The translations under genes and the position numbers were made by a program. Source: Bradyrhizobium japonicum USDA 6 (GTDB taxonomy: Bacteria > Pseudomonadota > Alphaproteobacteria > Rhizobiales > Xanthobacteraceae). From it: a stretch of 64,000 nt of DNA. Under the pieces are notes generated by a model. It made no database searches and was not told where the DNA came from. It worked only from the letters and a program-made list of their open reading frames with translations. Positions 8,314 to 15,834 of the stretch are shown here, in pieces. The stretch is taken from positions 3,760,001-3,824,000 of the forward strand of contig NC_017249.1 of the NCBI RefSeq assembly GCF_000284375.1, read 5' to 3'. Position 1 is the first letter of the stretch; every line of letters starts with the position of its first letter.

Positions 8314-10011
8314 GTGAATGCGATGCGCGACCGCTCCGCGGATAGCTTCCGGCAGCACCTCCTGGAAAAATATTCACTGCCGCTGCGGGCGCACGCCCAT
8401 GTGGACAAGTCAGCCAATCCCGCGATTACGCGCCCCTTGCGCGAATTGTGGGAGGCCACCGACCTTTCCGCGGCCGATTTCGCCGATGAAGTATCCGACT
8501 ATTTTGCACTGCCGCGGCTGAGCCTTCCGCAACTGCTCGCGGCTACACCTCGTCTCGACGGCTTTTCGCGCCGTTTCCTGCGTGAATCCACGATCTTTCC
8601 CTTCAGTGCGACGAGTGACGTTTTCAGATTGGCTGTTGCCGATCCTTCCGACACCGCTGCCATTCGCGCGGCCGAAATCGTCTTCGGAACGCCGGTCGAT
8701 GTCGTCGTGGCGTCATATGAGGACATTACGACGGTACTCGATCAGCGCACCGAGGCGGGCGATGCGAAGGCCGAGGACGGCGTGCGCAGCATCGCGCAGC
8801 AGTCCGACGACGACATCGAGAGCCTGCGCGATCTCGCCAGCGGTGCGCCGGTGGTGCGCGCGCTCAACGATCTCCTCGAGCGTGCGGTGGAATTGCGCGC
8901 CAGCGACATTCATGTCGAGCCGTTCCGCGCCGGGCTCACGGTGCGCATGCGCGTGGATGGCCTGTTGCGCGCGCTGCCGTCGCCGCACGGCATTCCGCCG
9001 CAGGCGCTGATCTCGCGCATCAAGATTCTCGCCAGCCTCAACATCGCGGAACGGCGGCTGCCGCAGGACGGCGCCGCGCGCGTGCGCGTCGGGCGCGGCG
9101 AGATCGACGTCCGCGTCGCGACCATGCCGACGCAGCATGGCGAGAGCGCCGTCATCCGCCTGCTGCCGCGCGACCGCGGCCTGCTGGAAATGGGCAAGCT
9201 CGGCCTTGCCGCGCACGACGAGAGGGCGATGACGCGGCTGCTCGCGATGCCGCACGGCATGATAGTGATCACCGGCCCGACCGGCAGCGGCAAGACCACG
9301 ACGCTCGCCACCATGCTGTCGATCCTCAACGAACCGACGCGCAAGATCCTGACCATCGAGGATCCCGTCGAATACGAGATCCCCGGCATCAACCAGTCCC
9401 AGGTCAAGCCGTCGATCGGACTGACCTTCGCCTCCGCCATGCGCGCCTTCGTGCGCCAGGACCCCGACGTCATCATGGTCGGCGAGGTCCGCGACGCCGA
9501 GACCGCTCATATCGCGATCCATGCCGCGCTGACCGGCCATCTCGTGCTGACGACGCTGCACACCGAGACCGCGGCCGCCGCCGTGCCGCGCCTGATCGAT
9601 CTCGGCATCGAGGGCTTCCTGCTCAAGTCCACGCTGCGCGCGGTGGTCGCGCAGCGCCTGGTACGCATGCTCTGCGACCGCTGCAAGGTGCCGCACACGC
9701 TGACCGAGGCCGATCTCGCCAAGGACCCGCGCTTTGCGGTGATCGGATTCAAGTGCGGCGAGGTCGTGCACGAGGCCGGCGGCTGCGAACGCTGCGGCGG
9801 CACCGGCTATCGCGGGCGCAACGGCGTGTTCGAGATCCTGGAGATGTCCGACGAGGTGCGCACGCTGATCGGCCCGCAGACCGACTCCCATTCGATCGAT
9901 GCCGCCGCGATGCGCGGCGGCATGACGACGATGCTGGAGGATGCGGTCGCCAAATGCCGGGCCGGGCTGACGACGGTCCCCGAAGTCTTCCGCGTCACGA
10001 CGGTGCGCTAG
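8314..10011 (+). CDS. gspE: Type II secretion ATPase GspE
   Basis: This is the cytoplasmic hexameric ATPase that powers pseudopilus assembly. An N-terminal GspE/MshEN-like domain precedes the ATPase core. Walker A 'GPTGSGKTT' is encoded near 9274-9300, the Asp box is 'TIEDPVEYEIPGINQ', Walker B is 'DPDVIMVGEVRD', and a His box follows. A zinc-binding four-cysteine module, CDRC (9673-9684) and CERC (9784-9795), is present as in true GspE. The GTG at 8314 is chosen for AAGG eight bases upstream; a TTG at 8284 and an ATG at 8323 are alternatives. It is the first gene of the gspE-M operon and ends three bases before gspF. Confidence 0.95.
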   Translation: MNAMRDRSADSFRQHLLEKYSLPLRAHAHVDKSANPAITRPLRELWEATDLSAADFADEVSDYFALPRLSLPQLLAATPRLDGFSRRFLRESTIFPFSATSDVFRLAVADPSDTAAIRAAEIVFGTPVDVVVASYEDITTVLDQRTEAGDAKAEDGVRSIAQQSDDDIESLRDLASGAPVVRALNDLLERAVELRASDIHVEPFRAGLTVRMRVDGLLRALPSPHGIPPQALISRIKILASLNIAERRLPQDGAARVRVGRGEIDVRVATMPTQHGESAVIRLLPRDRGLLEMGKLGLAAHDERAMTRLLAMPHGMIVITGPTGSGKTTTLATMLSILNEPTRKILTIEDPVEYEIPGINQSQVKPSIGLTFASAMRAFVRQDPDVIMVGEVRDAETAHIAIHAALTGHLVLTTLHTETAAAAVPRLIDLGIEGFLLKSTLRAVVAQRLVRMLCDRCKVPHTLTEADLAKDPRFAVIGFKCGEVVHEAGGCERCGGTGYRGRNGVFEILEMSDEVRTLIGPQTDSHSIDAAAMRGGMTTMLEDAVAKCRAGLTTVPEVFRVTTVR

Positions 10012-10014
10012 GGC

Positions 10015-11226
10015 ATGCCGAACTATCGCTACCGCGCGCTCAATGCCAACGGCGAGCTGGTCTCCGGCGCCATCGCCGCGCCCGGGCCGGGCGACGTCGC
10101 GCAGCAGATCGAGCAGCTCGGTCTGGTGCTGGTCGACAACGTCACGCCGGAAGAGGGCGGCGCGACCGGCGGTGTGCTCAGCCTCTTCAACAGGCCGAAG
10201 CCGGAAGACGTCACGATCCTCACCCGCGATCTCGCGCTGCTGCTGCGCGCCGGCGCCCGCATCAATGACGGACTGGAGCTGCTCGCGACCGATCCCGATC
10301 TCGGCCGGCTGCGCCCCGTCGTCGCCGACATCCGATCGCGCGTCGTCGCGGGCGAGAGCTTTGCCGAGGCGCTGGCGCGACACGAGGGGCTGTTTCCGCC
10401 GATGTATATCGCGCTGGTGCGGGTCGGCGAGGCCTCGGGCTCGCTGGATCAGGTGCTGGAGGTGCTGGCCGGCGAACGCTCGCGCAGCGAGGCATTGCGG
10501 CGCCGGTTGTCGGATGCGATCCGCTATCCGCTGTTCGTGCTCGGCGCGGCCGGCTGCGTGCTGCTGTTCTTCCTCACCTTCGTGCTGCCGCAGTTCGCCA
10601 GCGTGTTGCAGGATTTCGGCGCCAAGGTCGATCCGATCGTCGGGATCTTCCTCAACATCTCGACCTTTCTGCGCGGCAATTCCGATGCGGTGCTCGCCGG
10701 CCTTGCGGCCACCATCGCCGCCATTTGGCTCTTGCTCCGGCAGGAGCGCGTCCGCCGCGGCCTCACCAATGCGATCACACGGCTGCCGGCGATCCGCAAC
10801 GTGATGCGTGCGTACCGCACGGCGCTGTTCTGCCGCAATCTCGGCCTGCTGCTCGGCAGCGGCGTCAATCTCACCGTCACGCTGCGCATCCTGATTGACA
10901 TGATGGCGACGACCGGCCCGTCCGCGGTCTGGAGCGACGCCGCCGACCGGGTTCGGCATGGTTCAAAACTCTCCGACGCACTGGCCGAGACGGAGGCGCT
11001 GCCGCCGATGGCGGTGCGCATGCTGAGGTTGGGCGACGAGACCGGGCAATTGCCGATGCTGTCGGGCCGGGTCGCCGAATTCTACGAGACCAAGCTGCAG
11101 CGAACGCTCGATCGCGCGGTCGGCGTCGCCGGGCCGGCGGCAATCATCGCGATCTCGCTCGTCGTCGGCGGCCTGATCACGTCGGTGATGACGGCGCTGA
11201 TGTCGGTGAGCCAGATTGTCGGATAA
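10015..11226 (+). CDS. gspF: Type II secretion inner-membrane platform protein GspF
   Basis: This polytopic protein couples GspE to the pseudopilus. The 403-residue length is standard. It starts 'MPNYRYRALNANGELVSG' as the family does, and has two T2SSF domains, each with the 'L..LLRAG..I...L' and 'SLSDAL'-like helices (visible as 'LALLLRAGARINDGLELL' and 'NLGLLLGSGVNLTVTL'). Three hydrophobic segments are present, the last at the C-terminus. Its ATG lies three bases after the gspE stop, indicating translational coupling. A GGAGGGG ribosome site for gspG follows within 25 bases of its end. Confidence 0.95.
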   Translation: MPNYRYRALNANGELVSGAIAAPGPGDVAQQIEQLGLVLVDNVTPEEGGATGGVLSLFNRPKPEDVTILTRDLALLLRAGARINDGLELLATDPDLGRLRPVVADIRSRVVAGESFAEALARHEGLFPPMYIALVRVGEASGSLDQVLEVLAGERSRSEALRRRLSDAIRYPLFVLGAAGCVLLFFLTFVLPQFASVLQDFGAKVDPIVGIFLNISTFLRGNSDAVLAGLAATIAAIWLLLRQERVRRGLTNAITRLPAIRNVMRAYRTALFCRNLGLLLGSGVNLTVTLRILIDMMATTGPSAVWSDAADRVRHGSKLSDALAETEALPPMAVRMLRLGDETGQLPMLSGRVAEFYETKLQRTLDRAVGVAGPAAIIAISLVVGGLITSVMTALMSVSQIVG

Positions 11227-11249
11227 GCAGGTAATGGGAGGGGTTCGAA

Positions 11250-11705
11250 GTGAGCAAACATCCGTCGTTTAGGCGCGGCCGGCGGCGCGCGCGGCGAGGG
11301 GAGGCTGGCTTCACCCTGGTCGAGATGCTGGTGGTCATCACCATCATCGGGATGATCATGGCGCTGGTCGGCCCGCGGGTGCTGAACTATCTCAGCGAGT
11401 CCAAGGCGAAGGCCGCAAAGATCCAGATCGAGAGCTTCTCCAGCGCGCTCGATCTCTATTATCTCGATGTCGGCCGCTATCCGACCTCCAATGAGGGCCT
11501 TGCGGGACTGACGCGCACCAACAATCAGGCCGGCTGGAACGGGCCGTACCTGCGTGGCGGCGTGGTGCCGAACGATCCCTGGGGCCACGTCTACGTCTAT
11601 CGCTCGCCGGGCGCGAGCGCGCCCTACGAGATCATCTCGCTCGGATCGGACGGTCAGGAAGGCGGCAGTGGAACGGCAGCCGACATCGCCAGCGGCGCGC
11701 GCTGA
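11250..11705 (+). CDS. gspG: Major pseudopilin GspG
   Basis: This is the main subunit of the type II pseudopilus. A basic leader ending 'RRGEAG' is followed by the cleavage site before 'FTLVEMLVVITIIG', with Glu at +5 as required for assembly. The C-terminal part carries the GspG features 'DLYYLDVGRYPTSNEGLAGL' and 'GWNGPYLRGGVVPNDPWG', the latter part of the calcium loop and pseudopilin G fold. Length is 151 residues. The start is GTG with GGGAGGGG upstream. Its 3' end overlaps gspH by 38 bp. Confidence 0.95.
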   Translation: MSKHPSFRRGRRRARRGEAGFTLVEMLVVITIIGMIMALVGPRVLNYLSESKAKAAKIQIESFSSALDLYYLDVGRYPTSNEGLAGLTRTNNQAGWNGPYLRGGVVPNDPWGHVYVYRSPGASAPYEIISLGSDGQEGGSGTAADIASGAR

Positions 11706-12192
11706 AGGTCTTCGCGAGGCGCAAGACTTCAACGCACAGGGCTTCAACGCGCAAGGCTTCGCGCTGATCGAGATCCTGTGCGTACTCGCGATCATCGGCC
11801 TGCTCGCAGCGATCATCATGCCGGCGATTCCGCGCACGACGACGCGCGCGAGGCTCGAGAGCTACGCGGTCGAGACCGCGGCACTGCTGAAAGCCGATCG
11901 CAACGCGGCGCTGCGCCGCCAGGTGAGGGTGGTGACGCAGGTGGACGCGGAGGGGCGCGCGATCCGTTCCGGCGTCACCGGGCGGACCATCCGCCTGCCG
12001 GGCGACGTGGTCATGCAGGCGACGCTGGCGTCGCGTTGCGCCGATCGCGCGACGGGGCGGTCGATCGACTTCTTTCCGTCGGGCATGTCGTGCGGCGGGA
12101 CGATCGCGCTGGCGCGGCCGGGGATGGGTTATGAAGTGCGCGTCAACTGGCTGACCGGAGGTGTCGAGATTGTCCCGCAGAAGCTGCTCTGA
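11668..12192 (+). CDS. gspH: Minor pseudopilin GspH
   Basis: A minor pseudopilin of about 174 residues. The prepilin leader is unusually long for the family (about 30 residues) and contains a duplicated 'FNAQG' (FNAQGFNAQG). Cleavage is predicted before 'FALIEILCVLAIIGLL', with Glu at +5. The GTG at 11668 is chosen because AGGAAGG lies just upstream. The gene then begins inside gspG and overlaps it by 38 bp, and it overlaps gspI at its end. The globular part is divergent, but the place between G and I fixes the identity. Confidence 0.88.
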   Translation: MERQPTSPAARAEGLREAQDFNAQGFNAQGFALIEILCVLAIIGLLAAIIMPAIPRTTTRARLESYAVETAALLKADRNAALRRQVRVVTQVDAEGRAIRSGVTGRTIRLPGDVVMQATLASRCADRATGRSIDFFPSGMSCGGTIALARPGMGYEVRVNWLTGGVEIVPQKLL

Positions 12193-12565
12193 CGCCGCCG
12201 GCTTCACCCTGATCGAGGCGCTGGTCGCGCTCGCGATCATCGCGGTCGTGCTCGGGACGATCGGCTCGGTCATCGCCACGACGGCGAAGGGCACCCGCTC
12301 GATCGACCAGCATCTGGTGCTATCAGGCACGGCCGAGCGGCTGCTTGCGGACCTGCCGGCGCGCGGATTGCTGAAGCCCGGCCGACAGAGCGGCGAACTC
12401 GCCGGCAGCCACTGGCGCGTTGATATCGCGCCGATGAACGTGGCGGGCGGCAATCCCGCCACCGATCGCTTCGTGCCGATGGCGGTCAATCTGCGCCTCC
12501 AGCGCGCCGACGGCAGTGCGATCCAGATCACGACGGTGAAGCTGGTGCCCAGGGGATCGCAATGA
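12170..12565 (+). CDS. gspI: Minor pseudopilin GspI
   Basis: A minor pseudopilin that helps start the pseudopilus tip with J and K. The short basic leader ends 'SDAAG', with cleavage before 'FTLIEALVALAIIAVVLG' and Glu at +5. The rest is a small beta-rich globular domain, 'SHWRVDIAPM', matching GspI. I prefer TTG at 12170 because GGAG lies nine bases upstream; the GTG at 12161 abuts that same GGAG with no spacing. It overlaps gspH by about 20 bp and gspJ by 4 bp (ATGA). Confidence 0.9.
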   Translation: MSRRSCSDAAGFTLIEALVALAIIAVVLGTIGSVIATTAKGTRSIDQHLVLSGTAERLLADLPARGLLKPGRQSGELAGSHWRVDIAPMNVAGGNPATDRFVPMAVNLRLQRADGSAIQITTVKLVPRGSQ

Positions 12566-13296
12566 AGGGCTTCGCGATGAGGGGGCCGGCGATGAAACGC
12601 CTGCGCCGCGCGCTCGCCGATGAGGCCGGCTTTACCCTGCTCGAAGTGCTGCTCGCGACGCTGCTCATGACCGTCATCCTGGCGGCGCTGGCGACGGTGA
12701 CGGCGCAATGGCTGCCGAACTGGAATCGCGGCATCGCCCGCGTGCAGCGGGCCGAGCGCCTCGCCACCGGACTCGACCGCATCGTCGCCGACCTGTCGGT
12801 CGCCGAGCACGTGCCGGTCAACGGCGACGCGAGGGCGCCGCTGTTCGACGGCGCCGAATTGTCGGTGACCTTTTTGCGCACCGCGCTCGGTCCGAGCGCG
12901 CGTCCGGGACTCGAATTCATCCGCCTGATCGAGAAGGCCGATGCGCAGGGGCTCGCGCTGGTGCGGGAGCGCGCGCCGTTCCAGCCGATGCCGACCGACG
13001 GGCAGATCCGCTTCGTCGACCAAGTCGTGCTGATCCGCGCGCCGTTCCGGGTGAGCTTCTCCTATGCCGGACCGGACGGGCAGTGGCAGCCGATCTGGCG
13101 GGGCCAGCCGCAACTGCCGGACCGCATCCGCATCACCGTGCGCGACGGCGCCACCGGGCAGGTGCTGGCGGTCTCGGCTGCGGTGGTTCCGCACATCACG
13201 GCGGCGGCGGAATGTGCGCGGGCCAAGAATCCGGCGACTTGCGTGGCGTCGCAGAACCGGCCGCAACAGGCGCAGAAGGAGGAGCAACAGCTATGA
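12562..13296 (+). CDS. gspJ: Minor pseudopilin GspJ
   Basis: A minor pseudopilin of 244 residues. The leader ends 'ADEAG', with cleavage before 'FTLLEVLLATLLMTVILAAL' and Glu at +5. A larger C-terminal domain follows, as usual for J, then a Gln/Lys-rich tail. ATG at 12562 overlaps the gspI stop (ATGA). In-frame ATGs at 12577 and 12592 could give a shorter leader. The 3' end overlaps gspK by four bases, and the Lys/Glu/Gln-rich tail codons (GAAGGAGGAGC) double as the gspK ribosome site. Confidence 0.92.
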   Translation: MKGFAMRGPAMKRLRRALADEAGFTLLEVLLATLLMTVILAALATVTAQWLPNWNRGIARVQRAERLATGLDRIVADLSVAEHVPVNGDARAPLFDGAELSVTFLRTALGPSARPGLEFIRLIEKADAQGLALVRERAPFQPMPTDGQIRFVDQVVLIRAPFRVSFSYAGPDGQWQPIWRGQPQLPDRIRITVRDGATGQVLAVSAAVVPHITAAAECARAKNPATCVASQNRPQQAQKEEQQL

Positions 13297-14207
13297 GCGG
13301 CGCGAGGCATCACGGCGGCGCGCTTCGCGATGACCGCGGCTTCATCGTCGTCGTGGTGCTCTGGATGCTGGCGGCGCTGGCCGCGCTCGCGCTGATCTAC
13401 CTGACCTATGTCACCAATACCGCGGTCACGGTCGCGGTCAACGCAGACCGGCTGCAGACTGACGCGCTGGTGAACGCCGGCCTCGAGCTCGCAGCCTACC
13501 GGCTGACGGCGCAGAACGAGGCCACGCGTCCGACCAGCGGCACCTTCAACGCCCGTGTCGGGGCCGGCCGGGTGAGCGTCACGTTCCGCTCGGAGGCGGC
13601 ACGCATCGACCTCAACATGGCGCCGAAGCCGATCCTCGCGGGCCTGATGACGGCGCTGGGTGTTTCCGCGGACAATGCGCCCGTCTATGCCGACCGTATC
13701 GTCGCCTGGCGGTCGTCGACGGAGCCCGGCCAGGACAATCCGGAGGATTCCTACTACCGCACGCTGGGCGCCTCCTATCTGCCGCGCCATGCGCCGTTTC
13801 CGCACAGCGACGAGCTCTGGCTCGTGCGCGGCATCCCGCCCGCCGTGGTCGAGCGTGTGCTGCCCTTCGTCACCGTGTTCAGCAACATGCGGACGGTGAA
13901 CGTGCTCGACGCCGCGCCGCAGGTGGTGGCGGCGCTGCCGGGCATGACGCCGCAGACGCTGCAACAGGTCTTGCGCGACCGCACCGATCCCAACATCGAC
14001 CCGCGCTCCCTGGTTGGGCTCGCCGGTGGCGGCGCTGCGACAATCGAGGGCGCGAAGGCGTACCGGCTCACAGTGGCCGTGGAGGCGCCTTCGCACCGGC
14101 AGAGCTCGGCCGAGATCGTCATCCTCCTTCTCGAAAGCGGCGATGAGCCGTATCGTGTATTGTCGTGGCACAACGACTTCGACGGCTCCGCCGGAAAGCC
14201 TCTGTGA
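13293..14207 (+). CDS. gspK: Minor pseudopilin GspK (tip)
   Basis: GspK caps the I-J-K tip complex of the pseudopilus. It has 304 residues. The leader ends 'DDRG' before 'FIVVVVLWMLAALAALAL', without Glu at +5, which is typical for K only. The helical insertion typical of K is present ('EAARIDLNMAPKPILAGLM', 'YADRIVAWR', 'LWLVRGIPPAVVERVLPF'). The ATG at 13293 is preceded by AAGGAGGAGC and overlaps the gspJ stop. An upstream open frame to 12708 runs through gspJ in another frame and is not used. Confidence 0.93.
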   Translation: MSGARHHGGALRDDRGFIVVVVLWMLAALAALALIYLTYVTNTAVTVAVNADRLQTDALVNAGLELAAYRLTAQNEATRPTSGTFNARVGAGRVSVTFRSEAARIDLNMAPKPILAGLMTALGVSADNAPVYADRIVAWRSSTEPGQDNPEDSYYRTLGASYLPRHAPFPHSDELWLVRGIPPAVVERVLPFVTVFSNMRTVNVLDAAPQVVAALPGMTPQTLQQVLRDRTDPNIDPRSLVGLAGGGAATIEGAKAYRLTVAVEAPSHRQSSAEIVILLLESGDEPYRVLSWHNDFDGSAGKPL

Positions 14208-14208
14208 G

Positions 14209-15249
14209 ATGAGTTCGCTCAGTTCCCTTCGCGCGATTGCCGATGCCTGGACCGGCGCCGTGGCCGGTACCATCGTCGCCGCCCTGGAACGGATGGTGTC
14301 GCCGCGCGTGGTGCGGCTGGTCGAGGGCGAGACCGGCGCGTTCGCGCTGGAGGCTGCGAAGTCGGAGAACATCCTGAAGGAGATCGCGTTCGAGGACGGC
14401 AAGTTCGCCAGTCCCGATCTGGCGCAGATCGTCCGCGGCAGCCGCGTCGAAATCGTGCTGCGGCCGTCGCGCTTCCTGTTCCGACCGCTGGAGCTGCCGG
14501 CCCGCGCCGCGGATTTCCTCGACGGTATCGTGCGGGCACAGATCGACCGACTGACGCCGTGGAGCGCGAGCGAGGCCGTGTTCGGTTGCAGCCGGCCATC
14601 GCCGCATGGCAGCGAGAGCATCACCACCGAGATCGCAGCCGCGCCGCGCCGGCTGGCGATGGGTTATGTCGAGGCGTTATCGGGCTTCCACCCGTCCGCG
14701 ATCGCGATCGCGACGGAGGCGCCCGCGGGAGCGCGCATCAAGGTGTTCGAGCAGAGGTCGCGCGGCGCGGTCGATCCTGCGCGGCTGAGCCGGACGCTGC
14801 AGGCGGTGCTGGCTTTCGCCGCAATCGCCGCGGTCGTCGGATCGGTCGCCGCAAGCTATCTCGCCGACAGCCTCGGCGCGCAGGAAGCCGAGCTCGACCG
14901 GCAGATCACCCAGCGCCGCGCGGCGCTCCGCTCGGGCGGGGACGGTGGCGAGCGCTCGCCGCTGGCGCTGCTGGAGCGGCGCAAATACGAGACGCCGGCG
15001 AGCGTGATCGTGCTGGAATCGCTCAGCCGCATCCTGCCGGACCACACGTTTGTCACCGAGCTGCATCTGGCCGGCAACAAGCTTCAGATCGGTGGCATCA
15101 CGCGTGATGCGCCCTCGCTTATTCCCTTGATCGAGCAGTCCCAGCATTTCACCCGCGCGACCTTCTATGCCCCGACCACGCGTGCCCCGTCCGATCCCGG
15201 CGAGCGCTTCCACATCGAGGCGCAGATCGAACCGAGGAACGCGCCATGA
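14209..15249 (+). CDS. gspL: Type II secretion inner-membrane protein GspL
   Basis: GspL is a bitopic platform protein that links GspE to GspM. The 346-residue protein has a cytoplasmic domain, a single membrane segment 'AVLAFAAIAAVVGSVAASYL', and a periplasmic PilN-like domain with a coiled start ('AQEAELDRQITQRRAAL') and 'LSRILPDHTFVTELHL'. The ATG at 14209 lies one base after the gspK stop. The open frame extends upstream through gspK but that part is shadow. It overlaps gspM by four bases. Confidence 0.9.
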   Translation: MSSLSSLRAIADAWTGAVAGTIVAALERMVSPRVVRLVEGETGAFALEAAKSENILKEIAFEDGKFASPDLAQIVRGSRVEIVLRPSRFLFRPLELPARAADFLDGIVRAQIDRLTPWSASEAVFGCSRPSPHGSESITTEIAAAPRRLAMGYVEALSGFHPSAIAIATEAPAGARIKVFEQRSRGAVDPARLSRTLQAVLAFAAIAAVVGSVAASYLADSLGAQEAELDRQITQRRAALRSGGDGGERSPLALLERRKYETPASVIVLESLSRILPDHTFVTELHLAGNKLQIGGITRDAPSLIPLIEQSQHFTRATFYAPTTRAPSDPGERFHIEAQIEPRNAP

Positions 15250-15827
15250 GCAGCGCAGGAATCGCGAGCGGAAATGCGGTTACACGTGCGCTCGCCGGCT
15301 CGCCGCTGATCGCGGTCACGCTCTATCTCGCGGTAACAGGCGGGCTCTTGCTGATGGCGGGCCTGTCGATCGCCGATGTCATCGCCCACCGTCAGGCCCT
15401 GGCGCAGACCTCCGACCTGCTCGACCAGCTGCGTGGCCGCAAGGGCGGCGCCAAGAACGCCGCGGCAGCAATGGCCGAGCATCCCGGCACGCCGTTCCTG
15501 GAAGGGCCGACCGTGACGGTCGCCGGCGCCAATCTGCTGCAGCGGGTCGCGGCAGCGGTCGGCAATGTCGGCGGCTCGGTGCAGTCCTCGCAGGTCGACG
15601 TATCAGGCGCGCAGGCCAAGGACGGATTCGTCGGCCTCGTCGTGAGCTGCGAGCTGGACCAGCCCGCGCTCCAGAAGGTGCTGTACGATCTCGAAGCCGG
15701 CATGCCGTTCCTGTTCGTCGATCAGCTCGACGTCCAGGTGCCCCAGACCACCGCGCTGAACGAGGCCGGCACCGGCCGCGTCAGGGTGATTTTGGGAGTT
15801 TCCGGCCAGTGGCAGGCGGGAAAGTAG
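15246..15827 (+). CDS. gspM: Type II secretion inner-membrane protein GspM
   Basis: A small bitopic protein of 193 residues: one membrane segment ('VTLYLAVTGGLLLMAGLSIA'), a short coiled stretch, and a ferredoxin-like periplasmic domain ('GMPFLFVDQLDVQVPQ'), as in the GspM/PilO group. Its place right after gspL with an ATGA overlap supports the assignment. It is the last gene of the gspE-M run; its stop is only seven bases from the stop of the convergent autotransporter gene, leaving no room for a classical terminator. Confidence 0.88.
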   Translation: MSSAGIASGNAVTRALAGSPLIAVTLYLAVTGGLLLMAGLSIADVIAHRQALAQTSDLLDQLRGRKGGAKNAAAAMAEHPGTPFLEGPTVTVAGANLLQRVAAAVGNVGGSVQSSQVDVSGAQAKDGFVGLVVSCELDQPALQKVLYDLEAGMPFLFVDQLDVQVPQTTALNEAGTGRVRVILGVSGQWQAGK

Positions 15828-15834
15828 GATCAGC

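Noticed and set aside
8713..10959. 748-codon open frame antisense to gspE-gspF
   Set aside because: High-GC shadow with His/Arg/Asp-rich composition; both genes on the plus strand are certain.
12708..13292. Upstream extension of the gspK frame through gspJ
   Set aside because: The prepilin leader of GspK must be at the N-terminus, and ATG at 13293 has a strong ribosome site.
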